Notes under the pieces: model-generated
What the model saw: the letters and a program-made list of their open reading frames with translations, nothing else
Databases searched by the model: none
Told to the model about the DNA's origin: nothing
Source of the DNA: Halovenus amylolytica
Lineage (GTDB): Archaea; Halobacteriota; Halobacteria; Halobacteriales; Haloarculaceae
NCBI GenBank assembly: GCA_004015825.1
Contig: SAYS01000006.1
Span: forward strand, 124,001 to 188,000
Length of the DNA: 64,000 nucleotides
Reading direction: 5' to 3'
Shown here: piece after piece, positions 8,079-17,417 of the stretch
Layout: each line of letters starts with the position of its first letter
Position numbering within the stretch: the stretch's first letter is position 1
Translations under genes and position numbers: made by a program

Positions 8079-9563
8079 GTGGCAGAGACTGATCGAAAGC
8101 GCGTGGATATGACCACGGGTGCGATCGCACCGAAACTGCTCCACCTGGCCTGGCCGCTCGTCGCCGGCAACCTCCTCCAGACGGTGTACAACCTCGCGGA
8201 TCTGTTCTGGGTCGGCCGCGTCAGCTCCGAGGCTGTCGCGGCTGTCTCGCTGATGTTCCCGCTCTCGTGGATGTTCGTCTCGACAGCGATGGGGATCACG
8301 GCTGCGACGATCGCACTCGTCTCCCAGTACGTCGGGGCCGACGACGACCGCCAGGCGGATCGGGTCGTCGCGCAGACGATCCTCCTGACGCTCGTGGTCT
8401 CTGCAGCGCTCGCGACCCTCGGCTGGCTCTTTCGACGCGAGTTGCTCTCGCTGATCGGTGCGGAGGGGCAGGTGTTCATCGAAGCCCTGGCCTACATCGA
8501 GGTGATCTTCCTGGCGCTTCCGTTCATCTTCCTGTTTTTCGCGTTCCGGGCCTCGCTGCAGGGGGCCGGTGACACGAAGACTGCGATGTGGCTGATGGTC
8601 ATCTCCGCCGGGTTGAACGTCGTCCTCGATCCCTTCTTCATCCTGGGCTGGGGGCCGTTCCCGGCCTGGGGGACCCGCGGTGCGGCGTGGGCAACCTTTA
8701 TTTCGCGTGGCTTCGCCACCGCTGCCGGGATCTACATCTTGCTCCGTGGCGGCTTCGGCGTCCGGCTGCACGTGAGCGATCTGTGGCCCGATTTCACCCT
8801 TCTCCGGAAACTGATCGACGTCGGCTATCCGGCGACACTCGACGGCTGGACACGCAGTTTCGCAGCGGTCACGATGGCTGCCTTCGTCACCCCCTTCGGG
8901 ACCGCCGCCATCGCGGCCTACGGGATCGGGATCCGGATCATGTCCGTCTCGTGGTCGGTCGCCGGTGCCGTGGGACAGGCGACCGCGACCGGTGTCGGGC
9001 AGAATCTCGGTGCCGAAACCCCGGATCGGGCGGCACGCGTGACCTGGGTCGGCACCGGCGCAACGATGGGGTTCCTGTTCGGTGCCGCAGCGATCTGTAT
9101 CATCTTTCCCGAGACCATCATCGGCGTCTTCGACAGCAGCGCCGATACCATCGCGGAGGGACGGCAGTTCCTGTACATCATCGCGCCTTTCTGGGCCTTC
9201 TTCGGCGGGACGATGGTCATCCAGGGTGGCTTTCGGGGGGCTGGCCAGACGAAGGTTGCGCTGGCACTGTCCTTCCTCGCACGCTGGGTGTTCCGGGTTC
9301 CCGTCGCGATCGTGCTCGCCTTCTCGGCGGTCTCAATCCCTGGAACCAGCCTCGTCTTCGACGGCGGCTTCGGAATCGGCGTCGAGGGGGTCTGGCTGGC
9401 CTTCTCGATCGGGGCCTTTCTGACCTTCCTGCTGGCTACGTTCTGGTTCCGGCTCGGCCGGTGGACCGAGGGCGTCATAGAGGAGGCTGATCGGGTGGTC
9501 CCCGAGTTCACCGGGTCGGAGGAGACAGAGACCGAGCAGCCGCCGGCCGAGACCGAGGATTGA
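8079..9563 (+). CDS. MATE family efflux transporter
   Basis: A 494-residue integral membrane protein with about twelve hydrophobic segments and the two-fold repeat of the MATE/NorM (DinF-like) family; the N-terminus has the typical WPLVAGNLLQTVYNLADLFW. Such proteins export organic cations or drugs in exchange for Na+ or H+. The GTG at 8079 is used; an ATG at 8109 (MTTGAIAPKLL) is an equally plausible start and would remove ten charged residues. The last 30 residues are acidic and cytoplasmic. It stands alone, unlike the second MATE gene at 13.2 kb, which sits behind a TetR gene. Confidence 0.9.
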   Translation: MAETDRKRVDMTTGAIAPKLLHLAWPLVAGNLLQTVYNLADLFWVGRVSSEAVAAVSLMFPLSWMFVSTAMGITAATIALVSQYVGADDDRQADRVVAQTILLTLVVSAALATLGWLFRRELLSLIGAEGQVFIEALAYIEVIFLALPFIFLFFAFRASLQGAGDTKTAMWLMVISAGLNVVLDPFFILGWGPFPAWGTRGAAWATFISRGFATAAGIYILLRGGFGVRLHVSDLWPDFTLLRKLIDVGYPATLDGWTRSFAAVTMAAFVTPFGTAAIAAYGIGIRIMSVSWSVAGAVGQATATGVGQNLGAETPDRAARVTWVGTGATMGFLFGAAAICIIFPETIIGVFDSSADTIAEGRQFLYIIAPFWAFFGGTMVIQGGFRGAGQTKVALALSFLARWVFRVPVAIVLAFSAVSIPGTSLVFDGGFGIGVEGVWLAFSIGAFLTFLLATFWFRLGRWTEGVIEEADRVVPEFTGSEETETEQPPAETED

Positions 9564-9592
9564 ACTTCTCGCGATCTGTGAGACCGACCGAT

Positions 9593-10057
9593 CTAGACTT
9601 TCCCGGGTGCCAGATCAGTGTGTTTGATCCCCGACTGTTCGGTCACTGCGAACTCGTAGACTCTGGTCTGTCCCGAGGTCGAACTGGTGGTAAACACCTC
9701 CGGCCGCCAGGCGGTATCGAGGACATCGGCGAGGTCCCCCCACTCGCTGGGCGGGAGCTTCTCGAAGGTCCCTGTCAGTAACACACTCCGCCAGTCGAAC
9801 ATCGTCTCGGCGTCGTAGACCAGAAACGGGGCGGTGTCTGCCTGTTCGGTCAACTGCTGTTTCCTGCTTTCCTCCCCGAGGACGTAGGTGAAATACAGCG
9901 ACGACTCACCGTCGTACGCGTAGGAAAGCGGGAGCAGATACGGCTGCGCCGGTGCTGGGAGCCCGAGAACTCCGATCGCCTGGCTTTCGAGGAACTGTTC
10001 GATCTCCTCGTCGCGCATCTCCTCCAGCCCGTACCGCTTTAGTTCTTCAACAGTCAT
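9593..10057 (-). CDS. Pyridoxamine 5'-phosphate oxidase family flavoprotein
   Basis: A 154-residue protein with the split-barrel FMN-binding pattern of the PNPOx-like family (IGVLGLPAPAQPYLLPLSYAYDG, then SLYFTYVLGEESRKQQL and the strand SVLLTGTFEKL). Haloarchaeal genomes carry many such proteins; most are thought to bind FMN or F420 and reduce small molecules, and the substrate is unknown. The start is set at the ATG MTVEELKRYG because the upstream in-frame sequence is hydrophobic and unlike the family. It is convergent with the MATE gene. Confidence 0.8.
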   Translation of the reverse strand: MTVEELKRYGLEEMRDEEIEQFLESQAIGVLGLPAPAQPYLLPLSYAYDGESSLYFTYVLGEESRKQQLTEQADTAPFLVYDAETMFDWRSVLLTGTFEKLPPSEWGDLADVLDTAWRPEVFTTSSTSGQTRVYEFAVTEQSGIKHTDLAPGKV

Positions 10058-10233
10058 ACGTGAGTATCTATCTAGAAGAACAAAGAGACGCGCGACAATT
10101 CCCACAGTCTGAAAACAAATGTCGATAGCTCTCGGAAACCACAAATATATCTCTAGAGAGCGTCTTCGTAACTATATAGGGGGCTGCTCTCCGAGTCCGT
10201 CACAATGGGACGGTCTCGGGTGAGTCGGTCACG

Positions 10234-11490
10234 ATGAGGACTATCTTTGGCGTCAATCCCCAGGTGATCGCCCTGGCACTCGCCAGGATGTCCGAATCGG
10301 TCGGCAACTCCTTTCTCATCGTCGTTTTGCCGTTGTTTATCGCGAGTGACTTCGTGAGCGGTGCCACGTTCGGCCTCACCGAAGTCGCGATCACCGGAAT
10401 CGTCCTCTCGCTGTTCGGGTTCGTCAACAGCCCGCTACAGCCCTTCACTGGTCGACTCTCGGATCGGACCGGTCGGCGGAAAATCTACGTTCTCCTCGGG
10501 CTCGTCATTCTGGCCGGAGCGAGTTTCGCCTACACGCTCGCCACCTCCTACTGGCATCTGATCGGCCTGCGAGTGCTCCAGGGTATCGCGGGTGCCTTTA
10601 TCATCCCGACGACGGTCGCGCTCGTCAACGACCTCGCAGCGGAGGACAACCGCGGCGGGAACATGGGCACGTACAACACGTTCCGGCTGGTCGGCTTCGG
10701 TGTCGGCCCCGTCGCTGCGGGCGGTGTCGTCGGTGCCGGCCCGTACTCCGTCGCGTCGGTGACGTTCACCGGCTTCGACGCCGCCTTCGCGTTTGCCGGA
10801 CTCACTGCGACACTCGCTCTCGTGCTCGTCGTGGTTCTCATCCGCGACCCGGATATCGAGCCGACCGATCCCGACGATCAGAGCGGCGGGATTGCTGTCT
10901 TCAACCCGGGCGGATCCACCTTCCTCGATCCCGTCTTCACCCTCGGCGTCGCCTCGTTTTTCATGGCCATCGGGATCGCAACCTTCGCCACACTCGGCGA
11001 GATCGTCAACGTGCGACTCGACCAGGGCTCCGAGATGTTCGGCCTGCAGTTCGCCGCCTTCGTGCTCGCACAGATCTTCCTGCAGGCACCGATCGGCCGG
11101 GCGACCGACTTCTACGGCCGCAAGCGGTTCATCGTCCTCGGGATGGCACTACTGATCCCGACGACGCTCGTCCAGGGGTTCATCTTCGATTCCTGGCTCA
11201 TGTTCGGTGCCCGCTTCGCCCAGGGGGTTGCTGGTGCGATGGTGTTCGCGCCCGCACTCGCACTCGCCGGAGATATTGCGACCGACACCAGCTCCGGAAC
11301 GACGCTTTCGGTGCTGACGATGGCCTTCGGCTTCGGGGTCGCGTTCGGACCGCTCCTGTCTGGCTTTCTCGTCGAGATCGGCTTCGCCGTCCCCTTCGCT
11401 TTCGCTGCACTCCTCGCGGCGGCCGGCCTCGTGCTCGTCGTCACGCAGGTCGAGGAGGTCCGCACACCGGGCCGGTCCAGCGACGAGTAG
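10234..11490 (+). CDS. Major facilitator superfamily transporter
   Basis: This 418-residue protein has twelve predicted membrane segments in two halves. The cytoplasmic loop between helices 2 and 3 carries the MFS signature GRLSDRTGRRK, repeated in degenerate form in the second half (GRATDFYGRKR). Substrate cannot be read from sequence; the family includes drug and metabolite exporters. The ATG at 10234 gives a short cytoplasmic start before helix 1. It is followed, 67 bases on, by a regulator gene on the same strand, but with its own upstream region. Confidence 0.88.
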   Translation: MRTIFGVNPQVIALALARMSESVGNSFLIVVLPLFIASDFVSGATFGLTEVAITGIVLSLFGFVNSPLQPFTGRLSDRTGRRKIYVLLGLVILAGASFAYTLATSYWHLIGLRVLQGIAGAFIIPTTVALVNDLAAEDNRGGNMGTYNTFRLVGFGVGPVAAGGVVGAGPYSVASVTFTGFDAAFAFAGLTATLALVLVVVLIRDPDIEPTDPDDQSGGIAVFNPGGSTFLDPVFTLGVASFFMAIGIATFATLGEIVNVRLDQGSEMFGLQFAAFVLAQIFLQAPIGRATDFYGRKRFIVLGMALLIPTTLVQGFIFDSWLMFGARFAQGVAGAMVFAPALALAGDIATDTSSGTTLSVLTMAFGFGVAFGPLLSGFLVEIGFAVPFAFAALLAAAGLVLVVTQVEEVRTPGRSSDE

Positions 11491-11557
11491 CTATCAAAAC
11501 ATTTGCAAAAACGCAGTTCAGGGAATCCTTTTCACGGTGTGTGCACATATTCGACGT

Positions 11558-12457
11558 ATGAGCAGGGCGACAGAGCACACCGGCGAGACCGAGAATGCCG
11601 AGCCTGCAGCGGCTCTGTCGGTGATCGCCAACGAGACTCGCCTCGATATTCTCGAAGCGTTGTGGGGGTTCGACGACCGACCGGTTCGTTTCTCGGAGCT
11701 GTTCGACGCCGTGGATATCAGTGACAGCGCACAGTTCAATTACCATCTCAAAGAGCTCACAGACCAGTTCGTCAGGAAGACCGACGAGGGGTACGACCTC
11801 CGGTTTGCCGGCGGGCAGGTGATCCGTGCGATCCGTGCCGGCCGGTTCACCCAGCATCCCGATATCGACCCGTTCGAGGTCGAGGGTGCCTGCACACGCT
11901 GTGACGGGCCGCTGGTCGCGAGCTACGCCGACGAACAGCTCTCGATCGACTGTGGGGACTGTGGCAAGGCCCACGGCGAGTACCCGTTCCCGCCAGGTGG
12001 GCTCGTCGATCGATCACCCGTGGAGATCGCGACGGCGTTCGACGAGCGTGTTCGCCATCTCCACTGTCTGGCCGCCGACGGCGTCTGCCCGGTCTGTAGC
12101 GGTCGCATGGAGACCACTATCGAACGTGAGGAGCCCTGCTGTCTGGACGTGGCCGTTCGCGCCGAACACGTCTGCCAGCAGTGTCGCCACGAACTCTGCT
12201 CCCCGATCGGGCTGGTCTTGCTCGACGAGGCCGTCGTCGCAGCCTTCTACGACGAACACGGCATCGACCTCTCCCAGCGACCGTACTGGACGCTGCCCTG
12301 GTGTGTCGACGACGAGTACGCCACCGTCGAGGAGACCGAGCCGTGGCGCATCGAGGTCCGGATCCCGGCTGGCGACGAAACGCTCCGGGTCACACTCGAC
12401 GAGATGCTCACCGTTCAGGAGACGACCTGTCTCGACTGTGAAGCGGACCTGTGCTGA
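11558..12457 (+). CDS. ArsR-like winged-helix protein with zinc-ribbon C-terminus
   Basis: Residues 20-95 form a winged helix typical of haloarchaeal transcription regulators (ALSVIANETRLDILEALW, then SAQFNYHLKEL). The rest contains several Cys pairs (CTRCDG, CGDCGK, CPVC, CQQC, CLDCEADLC), arranged as zinc ribbons. This two-part architecture is common in haloarchaea and is assumed to be a DNA-binding regulator. ATG 11558 is chosen over a GTG at 11537. The target is unknown; the neighbours are an MFS gene upstream and a TetR-MATE pair downstream. Confidence 0.75.
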   Translation: MSRATEHTGETENAEPAAALSVIANETRLDILEALWGFDDRPVRFSELFDAVDISDSAQFNYHLKELTDQFVRKTDEGYDLRFAGGQVIRAIRAGRFTQHPDIDPFEVEGACTRCDGPLVASYADEQLSIDCGDCGKAHGEYPFPPGGLVDRSPVEIATAFDERVRHLHCLAADGVCPVCSGRMETTIEREEPCCLDVAVRAEHVCQQCRHELCSPIGLVLLDEAVVAAFYDEHGIDLSQRPYWTLPWCVDDEYATVEETEPWRIEVRIPAGDETLRVTLDEMLTVQETTCLDCEADLC

Positions 12458-12518
12458 ATCATTAATCGCCATCCGAACGACATGTATGCCACCGTCTCGA
12501 AACAGGTTTCAGGGTGGC

Positions 12519-12536
12519 TGACTGACTAGTCAGTCA
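12519..12536. promoter_or_regulatory. Perfect 18-bp palindromic operator ahead of the tetR gene
   Basis: TGACTGACTAGTCAGTCA is a perfect inverted repeat ending five bases before the ATG of the TetR gene at 12542. TetR dimers bind such palindromes, so this is the likely autoregulatory operator controlling the tetR-MATE operon. Its position, between promoter and start codon, would block transcription when occupied. Confidence 0.8.
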
Positions 12537-12541
12537 AACCG

Positions 12542-13204
12542 ATGTCGGACGCTGACGACGAGATCATGAACGCGGTTGCCCGGGCCCTTCGGAGTCACGG
12601 CTACGCCGATCTCACGATGCAGGATATCGCCGACGAAAGTTCGAAGAGCAAGTCGCTCCTGCACTATCATCACGATACGAAAGCGGATCTGCTGATCGCT
12701 TTCCTCGACGACCTGCTGACCGAGTACGAACAGCGACTCGAATGTCGGGCCGATCAGCCGCCCGAACAGCGGATCGTCGACTTCCTCGCCCGGTTCGTCT
12801 TCACGCCCGAGGACGACGAACGCGAGGCCTTCCATCTCGCCCTTCTGGAGATGCGCTCGCAAGGCCCGTTCAACGACCGCATCCAGGCACAGCTGGAGCG
12901 GAGTGATCGACTGCTTCGGGAGACGCTCGCCGAGATCATCGCCGACGGGATTGCCGACGGAACCTTCGAGCCGGTCGACCCGGATCGGACTGCAGCCCTG
13001 CTCGTCGCCGCACTCGACGGTGCCCGGACACGACAGATCACGCTCGGCGAGGCGAACGAACTCCCCCTTGACGGAGATAATATCACGTACACGCGCGCGA
13101 CGGTGGAGGAACTCCTCGCACAGATCGTCGAACCCATCCTGGCGGAGGGAGGAACACTCCCGGATCTCGACACAACACTGGCCGAACTCGACCGTGAGGA
13201 CTGA
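12542..13204 (+). CDS. TetR/AcrR family transcriptional regulator
   Basis: This 220-residue protein has an N-terminal TetR helix-turn-helix (residues 6-52: GYADLTMQDIADESSKSK, then LLHYHHDTKADLL) and a helical ligand-binding domain with typical TetR C-terminal helices. It starts five bases after a perfect palindrome and is followed after only three bases by a MATE exporter gene. It almost certainly represses itself and the exporter until a ligand, probably an exported compound, binds. Confidence 0.9.
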   Translation: MSDADDEIMNAVARALRSHGYADLTMQDIADESSKSKSLLHYHHDTKADLLIAFLDDLLTEYEQRLECRADQPPEQRIVDFLARFVFTPEDDEREAFHLALLEMRSQGPFNDRIQAQLERSDRLLRETLAEIIADGIADGTFEPVDPDRTAALLVAALDGARTRQITLGEANELPLDGDNITYTRATVEELLAQIVEPILAEGGTLPDLDTTLAELDRED

Positions 13205-13207
13205 CGA

Positions 13208-14713
13208 ATGTCGCGCCTGCCCAACCCTGTCGAACTGACCATTCTCTGGATCGGGCTGGGACTGGCGAGACTCGGCCTGATCGACAGGGCCAGAGCGATC
13301 AAGACGACGGAACTCGCCTGGCCGCGTGTTCTGACCGGGATCGCACGGATGTCGAAAAACGCGGTCGACGTGGCGATGGTCGGCGTCGCGGTCGGGACCA
13401 CTGGCGTCGCAGGTGTCGGGTTCGCGAGCCCGTTCTGGGGATTCGCCTTCGCCGTGGGTGGGGGCGTCGCCGGCGGGACGATCGCGATGGTCTCACAGCG
13501 ATACGGCGCGGAGGCCTGGGGCGAACTCGGCCGTGCAGTCCGATCGAGTACGTTGCTCGTCGTCTTGCTCACGGTCCCCCTCTCGGTCACTTTCTGGCTG
13601 CTCCCCGAGGTGCTCGTCTCGGTGCTGACGAGCAACGAGGCCGCGATCGACCAGGGTGCGACCTACCTCCAGATCGTCGGGCTGGGCATCCCCTTCGCGG
13701 GGCTGAATCTCGTCGGGAGCCGTATCCTCGTCGGTACCGACGACGCCTACACCGCGATGCAGCTCCGGGGCGGCGGCGCGATCGTGAACATCGCACTCAA
13801 CGCCATCTTCATCTTCGGCCTCGGCTGGGGTGTCGCCGGTGCGGCGCTCGGGACTGTGCTCTCGAATATCGTCGTCGTCGGGGCCTTCGCACTGGGGCTG
13901 ACTCTCGGTCGACTTCCGGTCGTGGGCGCGTTCCCAGTCCAGATCTCGCCGTGGGGGACGTGGGCCGATCCGGAGATGGTCCGGGATCTGGTGAAGATCG
14001 GGACGCCGGTCGGTCTGCGCAATCTCGTCTGGGTCGTCGCCGAGTTCCCGATGCTGGGCATCCTCGATATCTTCGGCGAGAACACGGTCGCAGGGTGGGT
14101 GATCGCCCGCCGGATCTGGGGTGTGATGAACGCACCCGGCTGGGGCTTTGGACTGGCAGCTTCCAGCCTCGTCGGGCAGGCGCTGGGCCAGAACGACGAA
14201 CGCGAGGCCGAGGCCTACGGCCGGGATATCATCCGGTATTCCGTCGCGACCTACATTGTCTCCGCGCTCCTCGTCGCGCTGTTCGCAGAGCAGATCGTCG
14301 TCCTCTTCGCCGAGGACCCGACGAGTCCGGAGATTCCGATCGCGCGGAATCTGGTCTACGCGGCCTCCTTCGCGGTCGTCTTCCAGGGCGTTGCGAGTGC
14401 CTCCGCCGGACCGCTCGATGCCTCGGGTGATACGCGGATCACCTTCCTGAGCCAGTTCCTGGGGATGTTCTGTGTCTCGATCCCGCTGGCCTATCTCGGT
14501 GCCGCAGGGCTGACGATTCCTGCCATCTCCCTCCCACTCGGGTTCACCTTCGGCGGGCTGACGATTCCGGCGCTCGGGCTCTGGGGGTTGTATCTGGCCT
14601 ACGTCGCCGAGACGGCCGTGCCGGCGGCGATCAACTACTGGCGGTTCCAGACCGACAAGTGGAAATCGATCAGTGAGGAGTACCGGCCCGACGCGGCCGT
14701 GGCTGATGATTGA
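13208..14713 (+). CDS. MATE family efflux transporter under TetR control
   Basis: A 501-residue, roughly twelve-helix protein of the MATE family (MSKNAVDVAMVGVAVGTTG, and the second-half repeat starting ENTVAGWVIARRIW). It begins three bases after the TetR stop codon, so the two are co-transcribed and probably translationally coupled. Compared with the MATE protein at 8.1 kb it has a longer N-terminus before helix 1 and belongs to a different subgroup. The expected role is cation-coupled export of a toxic compound sensed by the TetR protein. Confidence 0.9.
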   Translation: MSRLPNPVELTILWIGLGLARLGLIDRARAIKTTELAWPRVLTGIARMSKNAVDVAMVGVAVGTTGVAGVGFASPFWGFAFAVGGGVAGGTIAMVSQRYGAEAWGELGRAVRSSTLLVVLLTVPLSVTFWLLPEVLVSVLTSNEAAIDQGATYLQIVGLGIPFAGLNLVGSRILVGTDDAYTAMQLRGGGAIVNIALNAIFIFGLGWGVAGAALGTVLSNIVVVGAFALGLTLGRLPVVGAFPVQISPWGTWADPEMVRDLVKIGTPVGLRNLVWVVAEFPMLGILDIFGENTVAGWVIARRIWGVMNAPGWGFGLAASSLVGQALGQNDEREAEAYGRDIIRYSVATYIVSALLVALFAEQIVVLFAEDPTSPEIPIARNLVYAASFAVVFQGVASASAGPLDASGDTRITFLSQFLGMFCVSIPLAYLGAAGLTIPAISLPLGFTFGGLTIPALGLWGLYLAYVAETAVPAAINYWRFQTDKWKSISEEYRPDAAVADD

Positions 14714-14724
14714 ATTATCGCTGT

Positions 14725-15006
14725 TTAATCTTTCACTGCCTCAGGTGGTTCGAGTGCCTCCTGCTTTGCGCGCTCGGCTGCTTCACGGTGCTGTTTTTGC
14801 ACGTCTGCCATCTCCTCTGGATTCTTGTAGTAGTATGCAAGTGCCAGATGCACCTCAGAGATTGGAATATCGAGCTGGTCTGCTATCTCGGCCGGTGGAT
14901 TTGCACCATTGATCACGAGTCCGGCTATCTGCCGGACCGCGATTCGGCGTTCCGCGAGACGGGGTTCGCCACCGAGTACATCCTTGGTTGAGACGATCCC
15001 CTCCAT
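14725..15006 (-). CDS. DUF433 family antitoxin-like protein (orphan)
   Basis: A 93-residue protein with the DUF433 helix-turn-helix pattern (GGEPRLAERRIAVRQIAGLV, then PPAEIADQLDIPISEVHLAL). DUF433 proteins are usually antitoxins encoded beside a DUF5615 PIN-like toxin. No toxin gene follows it, because the next gene ends 12 bases away on the other strand. It may be a solitary antitoxin or a regulator. The start is taken at MEGIVSTKDVL; the upstream in-frame extension looks non-coding. Confidence 0.75.
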   Translation of the reverse strand: MEGIVSTKDVLGGEPRLAERRIAVRQIAGLVINGANPPAEIADQLDIPISEVHLALAYYYKNPEEMADVQKQHREAAERAKQEALEPPEAVKD

Positions 15007-15232
15007 ATGATTAATTAGTGCATTTCCGTGACTAAAAACTCCTGTCGAAAAACAGCACTCAGATCTGCTTGTTTCGACTCTTGTCGTCGTTTTCACTCGG
15101 TTATTTTCTGTGTCTGTTCTTGCTTTTTGAGTAGCGTGTCATAGAACGCTTCTCGCAGATATGAGACGTAGCCGATAAAGAGGAATTCTTGATTCTCGTA
15201 ATGCTTATTGATACACAGATTCAACACAGAAT

Positions 15233-15520
15233 ATGGCAGAAGCGGAATCCCCACCAGAAAAAACAACAGTGAATATCCGGATGACAGAGACGTTTTTGGA
15301 AGATGTCGACGTAACGTGGGAAGAATACGGCTTCAATAGTCGGAGTGAGTTCATTCGGGCCGTTCTCCGTGATGCACTCAAACATCCCGAATTTAACCGT
15401 GCAGATTTGAAAGCAATGCTCACCAGCGAAGCCGAAATCCGCGACGGTCGGACCCACAGTAGCGACGATATGAAGGCCGAATACGGTCTCGACGAGACGG
15501 CACGCGACGACGATGAGTGA
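15233..15520 (+). CDS. Ribbon-helix-helix antitoxin
   Basis: This 95-residue protein has an N-terminal CopG-type ribbon-helix-helix (TTVNIRMTETFLEDVDVTW, then FNSRSEFIRAVLRDAL) and an acidic, probably disordered tail that would wrap the toxin. Its 3' end overlaps the next gene by eight bases. In this arrangement the antitoxin represses the promoter of the pair and neutralises the RelE/ParE-type toxin. Confidence 0.85.
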   Translation: MAEAESPPEKTTVNIRMTETFLEDVDVTWEEYGFNSRSEFIRAVLRDALKHPEFNRADLKAMLTSEAEIRDGRTHSSDDMKAEYGLDETARDDDE

Positions 15521-15794
15521 GTGGGATTGGGAACTTACCGACACTTCGCGGCGGGATTTCGATGCGCTCGATGAGCACGCCCGTGACCGTATCGCCAGCA
15601 AACTCGACGAAATCGTAACCGACGAGTGGCGAGACCCATCGGACCATCTCGAACCGCTGCAAGGTGCGCCCCATGAAAAACTCCGTATCGGCCCGTTCCG
15701 ACTCGGCTGTCGGGTCGACCACACTGAACAAATACTCTACGTATTGCGGATTCGGAAACGCGGCGGTGATGCATACCGCAGTGACGACGATTGA
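15513..15794 (+). CDS. RelE/ParE-type toxin
   Basis: The 93 residues follow the RelE/ParE fold: an N-terminal strand and two helices (TSRRDFDALDEHARDRIASK), then basic beta strands (HEKLRIGPFRLGCRVDHTEQ and ILYVLRIRKRG). RelE toxins cleave mRNA at the ribosome and ParE toxins poison gyrase; sequence alone does not separate them here. The gene overlaps the antitoxin reading frame by eight bases, giving translational coupling. Its stop lies 22 bases before that of the convergent rtcB. Confidence 0.85.
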   Translation: MSEWDWELTDTSRRDFDALDEHARDRIASKLDEIVTDEWRDPSDHLEPLQGAPHEKLRIGPFRLGCRVDHTEQILYVLRIRKRGGDAYRSDDD

Positions 15795-15816
15795 TCAGTA
15801 TGCGTCTCTTTGCGAC

Positions 15817-17265
15817 TCAATCTCGGGATTTCAGATTGTGCACCACGTCCAGTCGCTCGACAATCTCGGCTGTCGGCTCGATGGCTGCAGCGATCTTCTC
15901 CGCTGATTTGTAGGCCATCGGGGCCTCGTCAAGGACCGACTCCACGACGGATTCGGAGTAGATCCCGTCCATCGCCGCCTCGAAGGCATCGAGGGAGATG
16001 TTGTCGTGGGCTTCGCGGCGGCTCATCACCCGCCCGGCACCGTGCGGGGCGGTCCGGTTGTACGCCTCGTTGCCCCGCCCGCGGGCGATAATCGATCCCT
16101 CGGCCATGTTGAACGGGACGACCAGTCGCTGTCCCTCCCGTGCCGGTGTGGCTCCCTTCCGGATCGTCAGATCACGGAAGTCGATGTAGTTGTGGATCGA
16201 CTGGAACCGATCGAGTGGGTCGACACCGAGGGCACCGCAGATGGCGTCGTTCATCAGTTCGCGGTTCCAGCGGGCGTACTGCTGGGCGAAGAGCATGTCG
16301 ACGTAGTAGCCGTGTGCTTCGCGGCCTTCGAGCCAGTCGAGTTCCGGATTGCGGTCCTCGGTCGCCCGGTGTGGACGCGACAGGGCCTGGAATACCTCGT
16401 CGACGTTCTTGCCCTCGAAATCGGCGCGGATCGCCTCCTTGCGGAGGTGGGACTCGCCTTTGCCGCCAGTGACCCAGGCGAACAGCTCCTCGTCGCTGAC
16501 TGTCTCCGGATCGAATTTGAGATAGTCGTGGGACTCCGTTCCGAGTGCGTCTCTAATCGCCTCGGCTTCCCGGTACTCCGTCGCCTGCTGTTGCCAGTAC
16601 TCCGCGACGGCCTTGCCCAGATACCGCGATCCGCTGTGGATGATCAGCCAGTACTCGCCAGACTTACGGGCCTGTGCGAACTCGACGAAGTGGTTCCCGC
16701 CACCGAGTGTGCCCGCACTCTTGATGACGTGTCCCATCCCCTGGCGCTGACAGGCGAGGACACGATCACAGAGCGATTTGAAGTACTCGCCGTCGTAGCC
16801 GTCGAATGCGAATTCGAGCGGGTCGATCGGCTGGTCGAATCGCTCCCGGTACGCGCGGTCGAACTGCTCGAAGACCTCGGTTGCCCGCTCGAACGGAAAC
16901 TCGTCGACGAGATGTACTGCGTCCGCGTAGTCGTGGGTGTGCTGGCCCATCGGGACGGCCTCGCGGACGCGCTGCTCGCGTGTCTCGTGGTCGAGTGGAA
17001 GGTCATCGCCGAGCTTCGTGATGGCCATCCCACAGCCGACGTCGACGCCGACGATGTTCGGGACGACCTGGTCTGGCAGCCCCATCGTGAATCCGACCGG
17101 CGCACCGGCACCGACGTGGGCATCGGGCATCGCCCGGACTGGCTCCGTGAAGGCGGGGTGGTCGATCAGTGTCTGGAGCTGCTCGATGCAGTTGTCCTCG
17201 ACGAGTGATTCGTCGTCGACCAGAACCTGCGCGTCAGTGTACTCGCCGGTCAGTTCGATTGGCAT
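15817..17265 (-). CDS. rtcB: tRNA-splicing RNA ligase RtcB
   Basis: RtcB joins 2',3'-cyclic phosphate and 5'-OH RNA ends using GTP and Mn2+, completing archaeal tRNA splicing. The 482-residue protein has the usual length and motifs: GVDVGCGM (metal-binding Asp75 and Cys78), LGGGNHFVE, HSGSR and HGAGRVMSRR, where His408 is the expected guanylylated histidine. No intein interrupts it. It is a core housekeeping gene and marks the right edge of the core-like part of the window. No archease gene is adjacent. Confidence 0.95.
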   Translation of the reverse strand: MPIELTGEYTDAQVLVDDESLVEDNCIEQLQTLIDHPAFTEPVRAMPDAHVGAGAPVGFTMGLPDQVVPNIVGVDVGCGMAITKLGDDLPLDHETREQRVREAVPMGQHTHDYADAVHLVDEFPFERATEVFEQFDRAYRERFDQPIDPLEFAFDGYDGEYFKSLCDRVLACQRQGMGHVIKSAGTLGGGNHFVEFAQARKSGEYWLIIHSGSRYLGKAVAEYWQQQATEYREAEAIRDALGTESHDYLKFDPETVSDEELFAWVTGGKGESHLRKEAIRADFEGKNVDEVFQALSRPHRATEDRNPELDWLEGREAHGYYVDMLFAQQYARWNRELMNDAICGALGVDPLDRFQSIHNYIDFRDLTIRKGATPAREGQRLVVPFNMAEGSIIARGRGNEAYNRTAPHGAGRVMSRREAHDNISLDAFEAAMDGIYSESVVESVLDEAPMAYKSAEKIAAAIEPTAEIVERLDVVHNLKSRD

Positions 17266-17417
17266 GTCTCCGATGTGGGGAGAACGGGATTTGAGCGTGG
17301 CGTGGGTGTGCGACGCATAGACTGTGTGTCTGTGTAGGTGTTATTCCATTCTATGATCTCTTCGTCCGCAATGGAATGATGCAAATAATTTAACCGTCAT
17401 AATCTGATTCATTGTGT

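Noticed and set aside
16006..17208. 400-residue protein antisense to rtcB
   Set aside because: It is the mirror of a GC-rich, well-conserved rtcB gene; long antisense frames are expected at high GC with strong codon bias.
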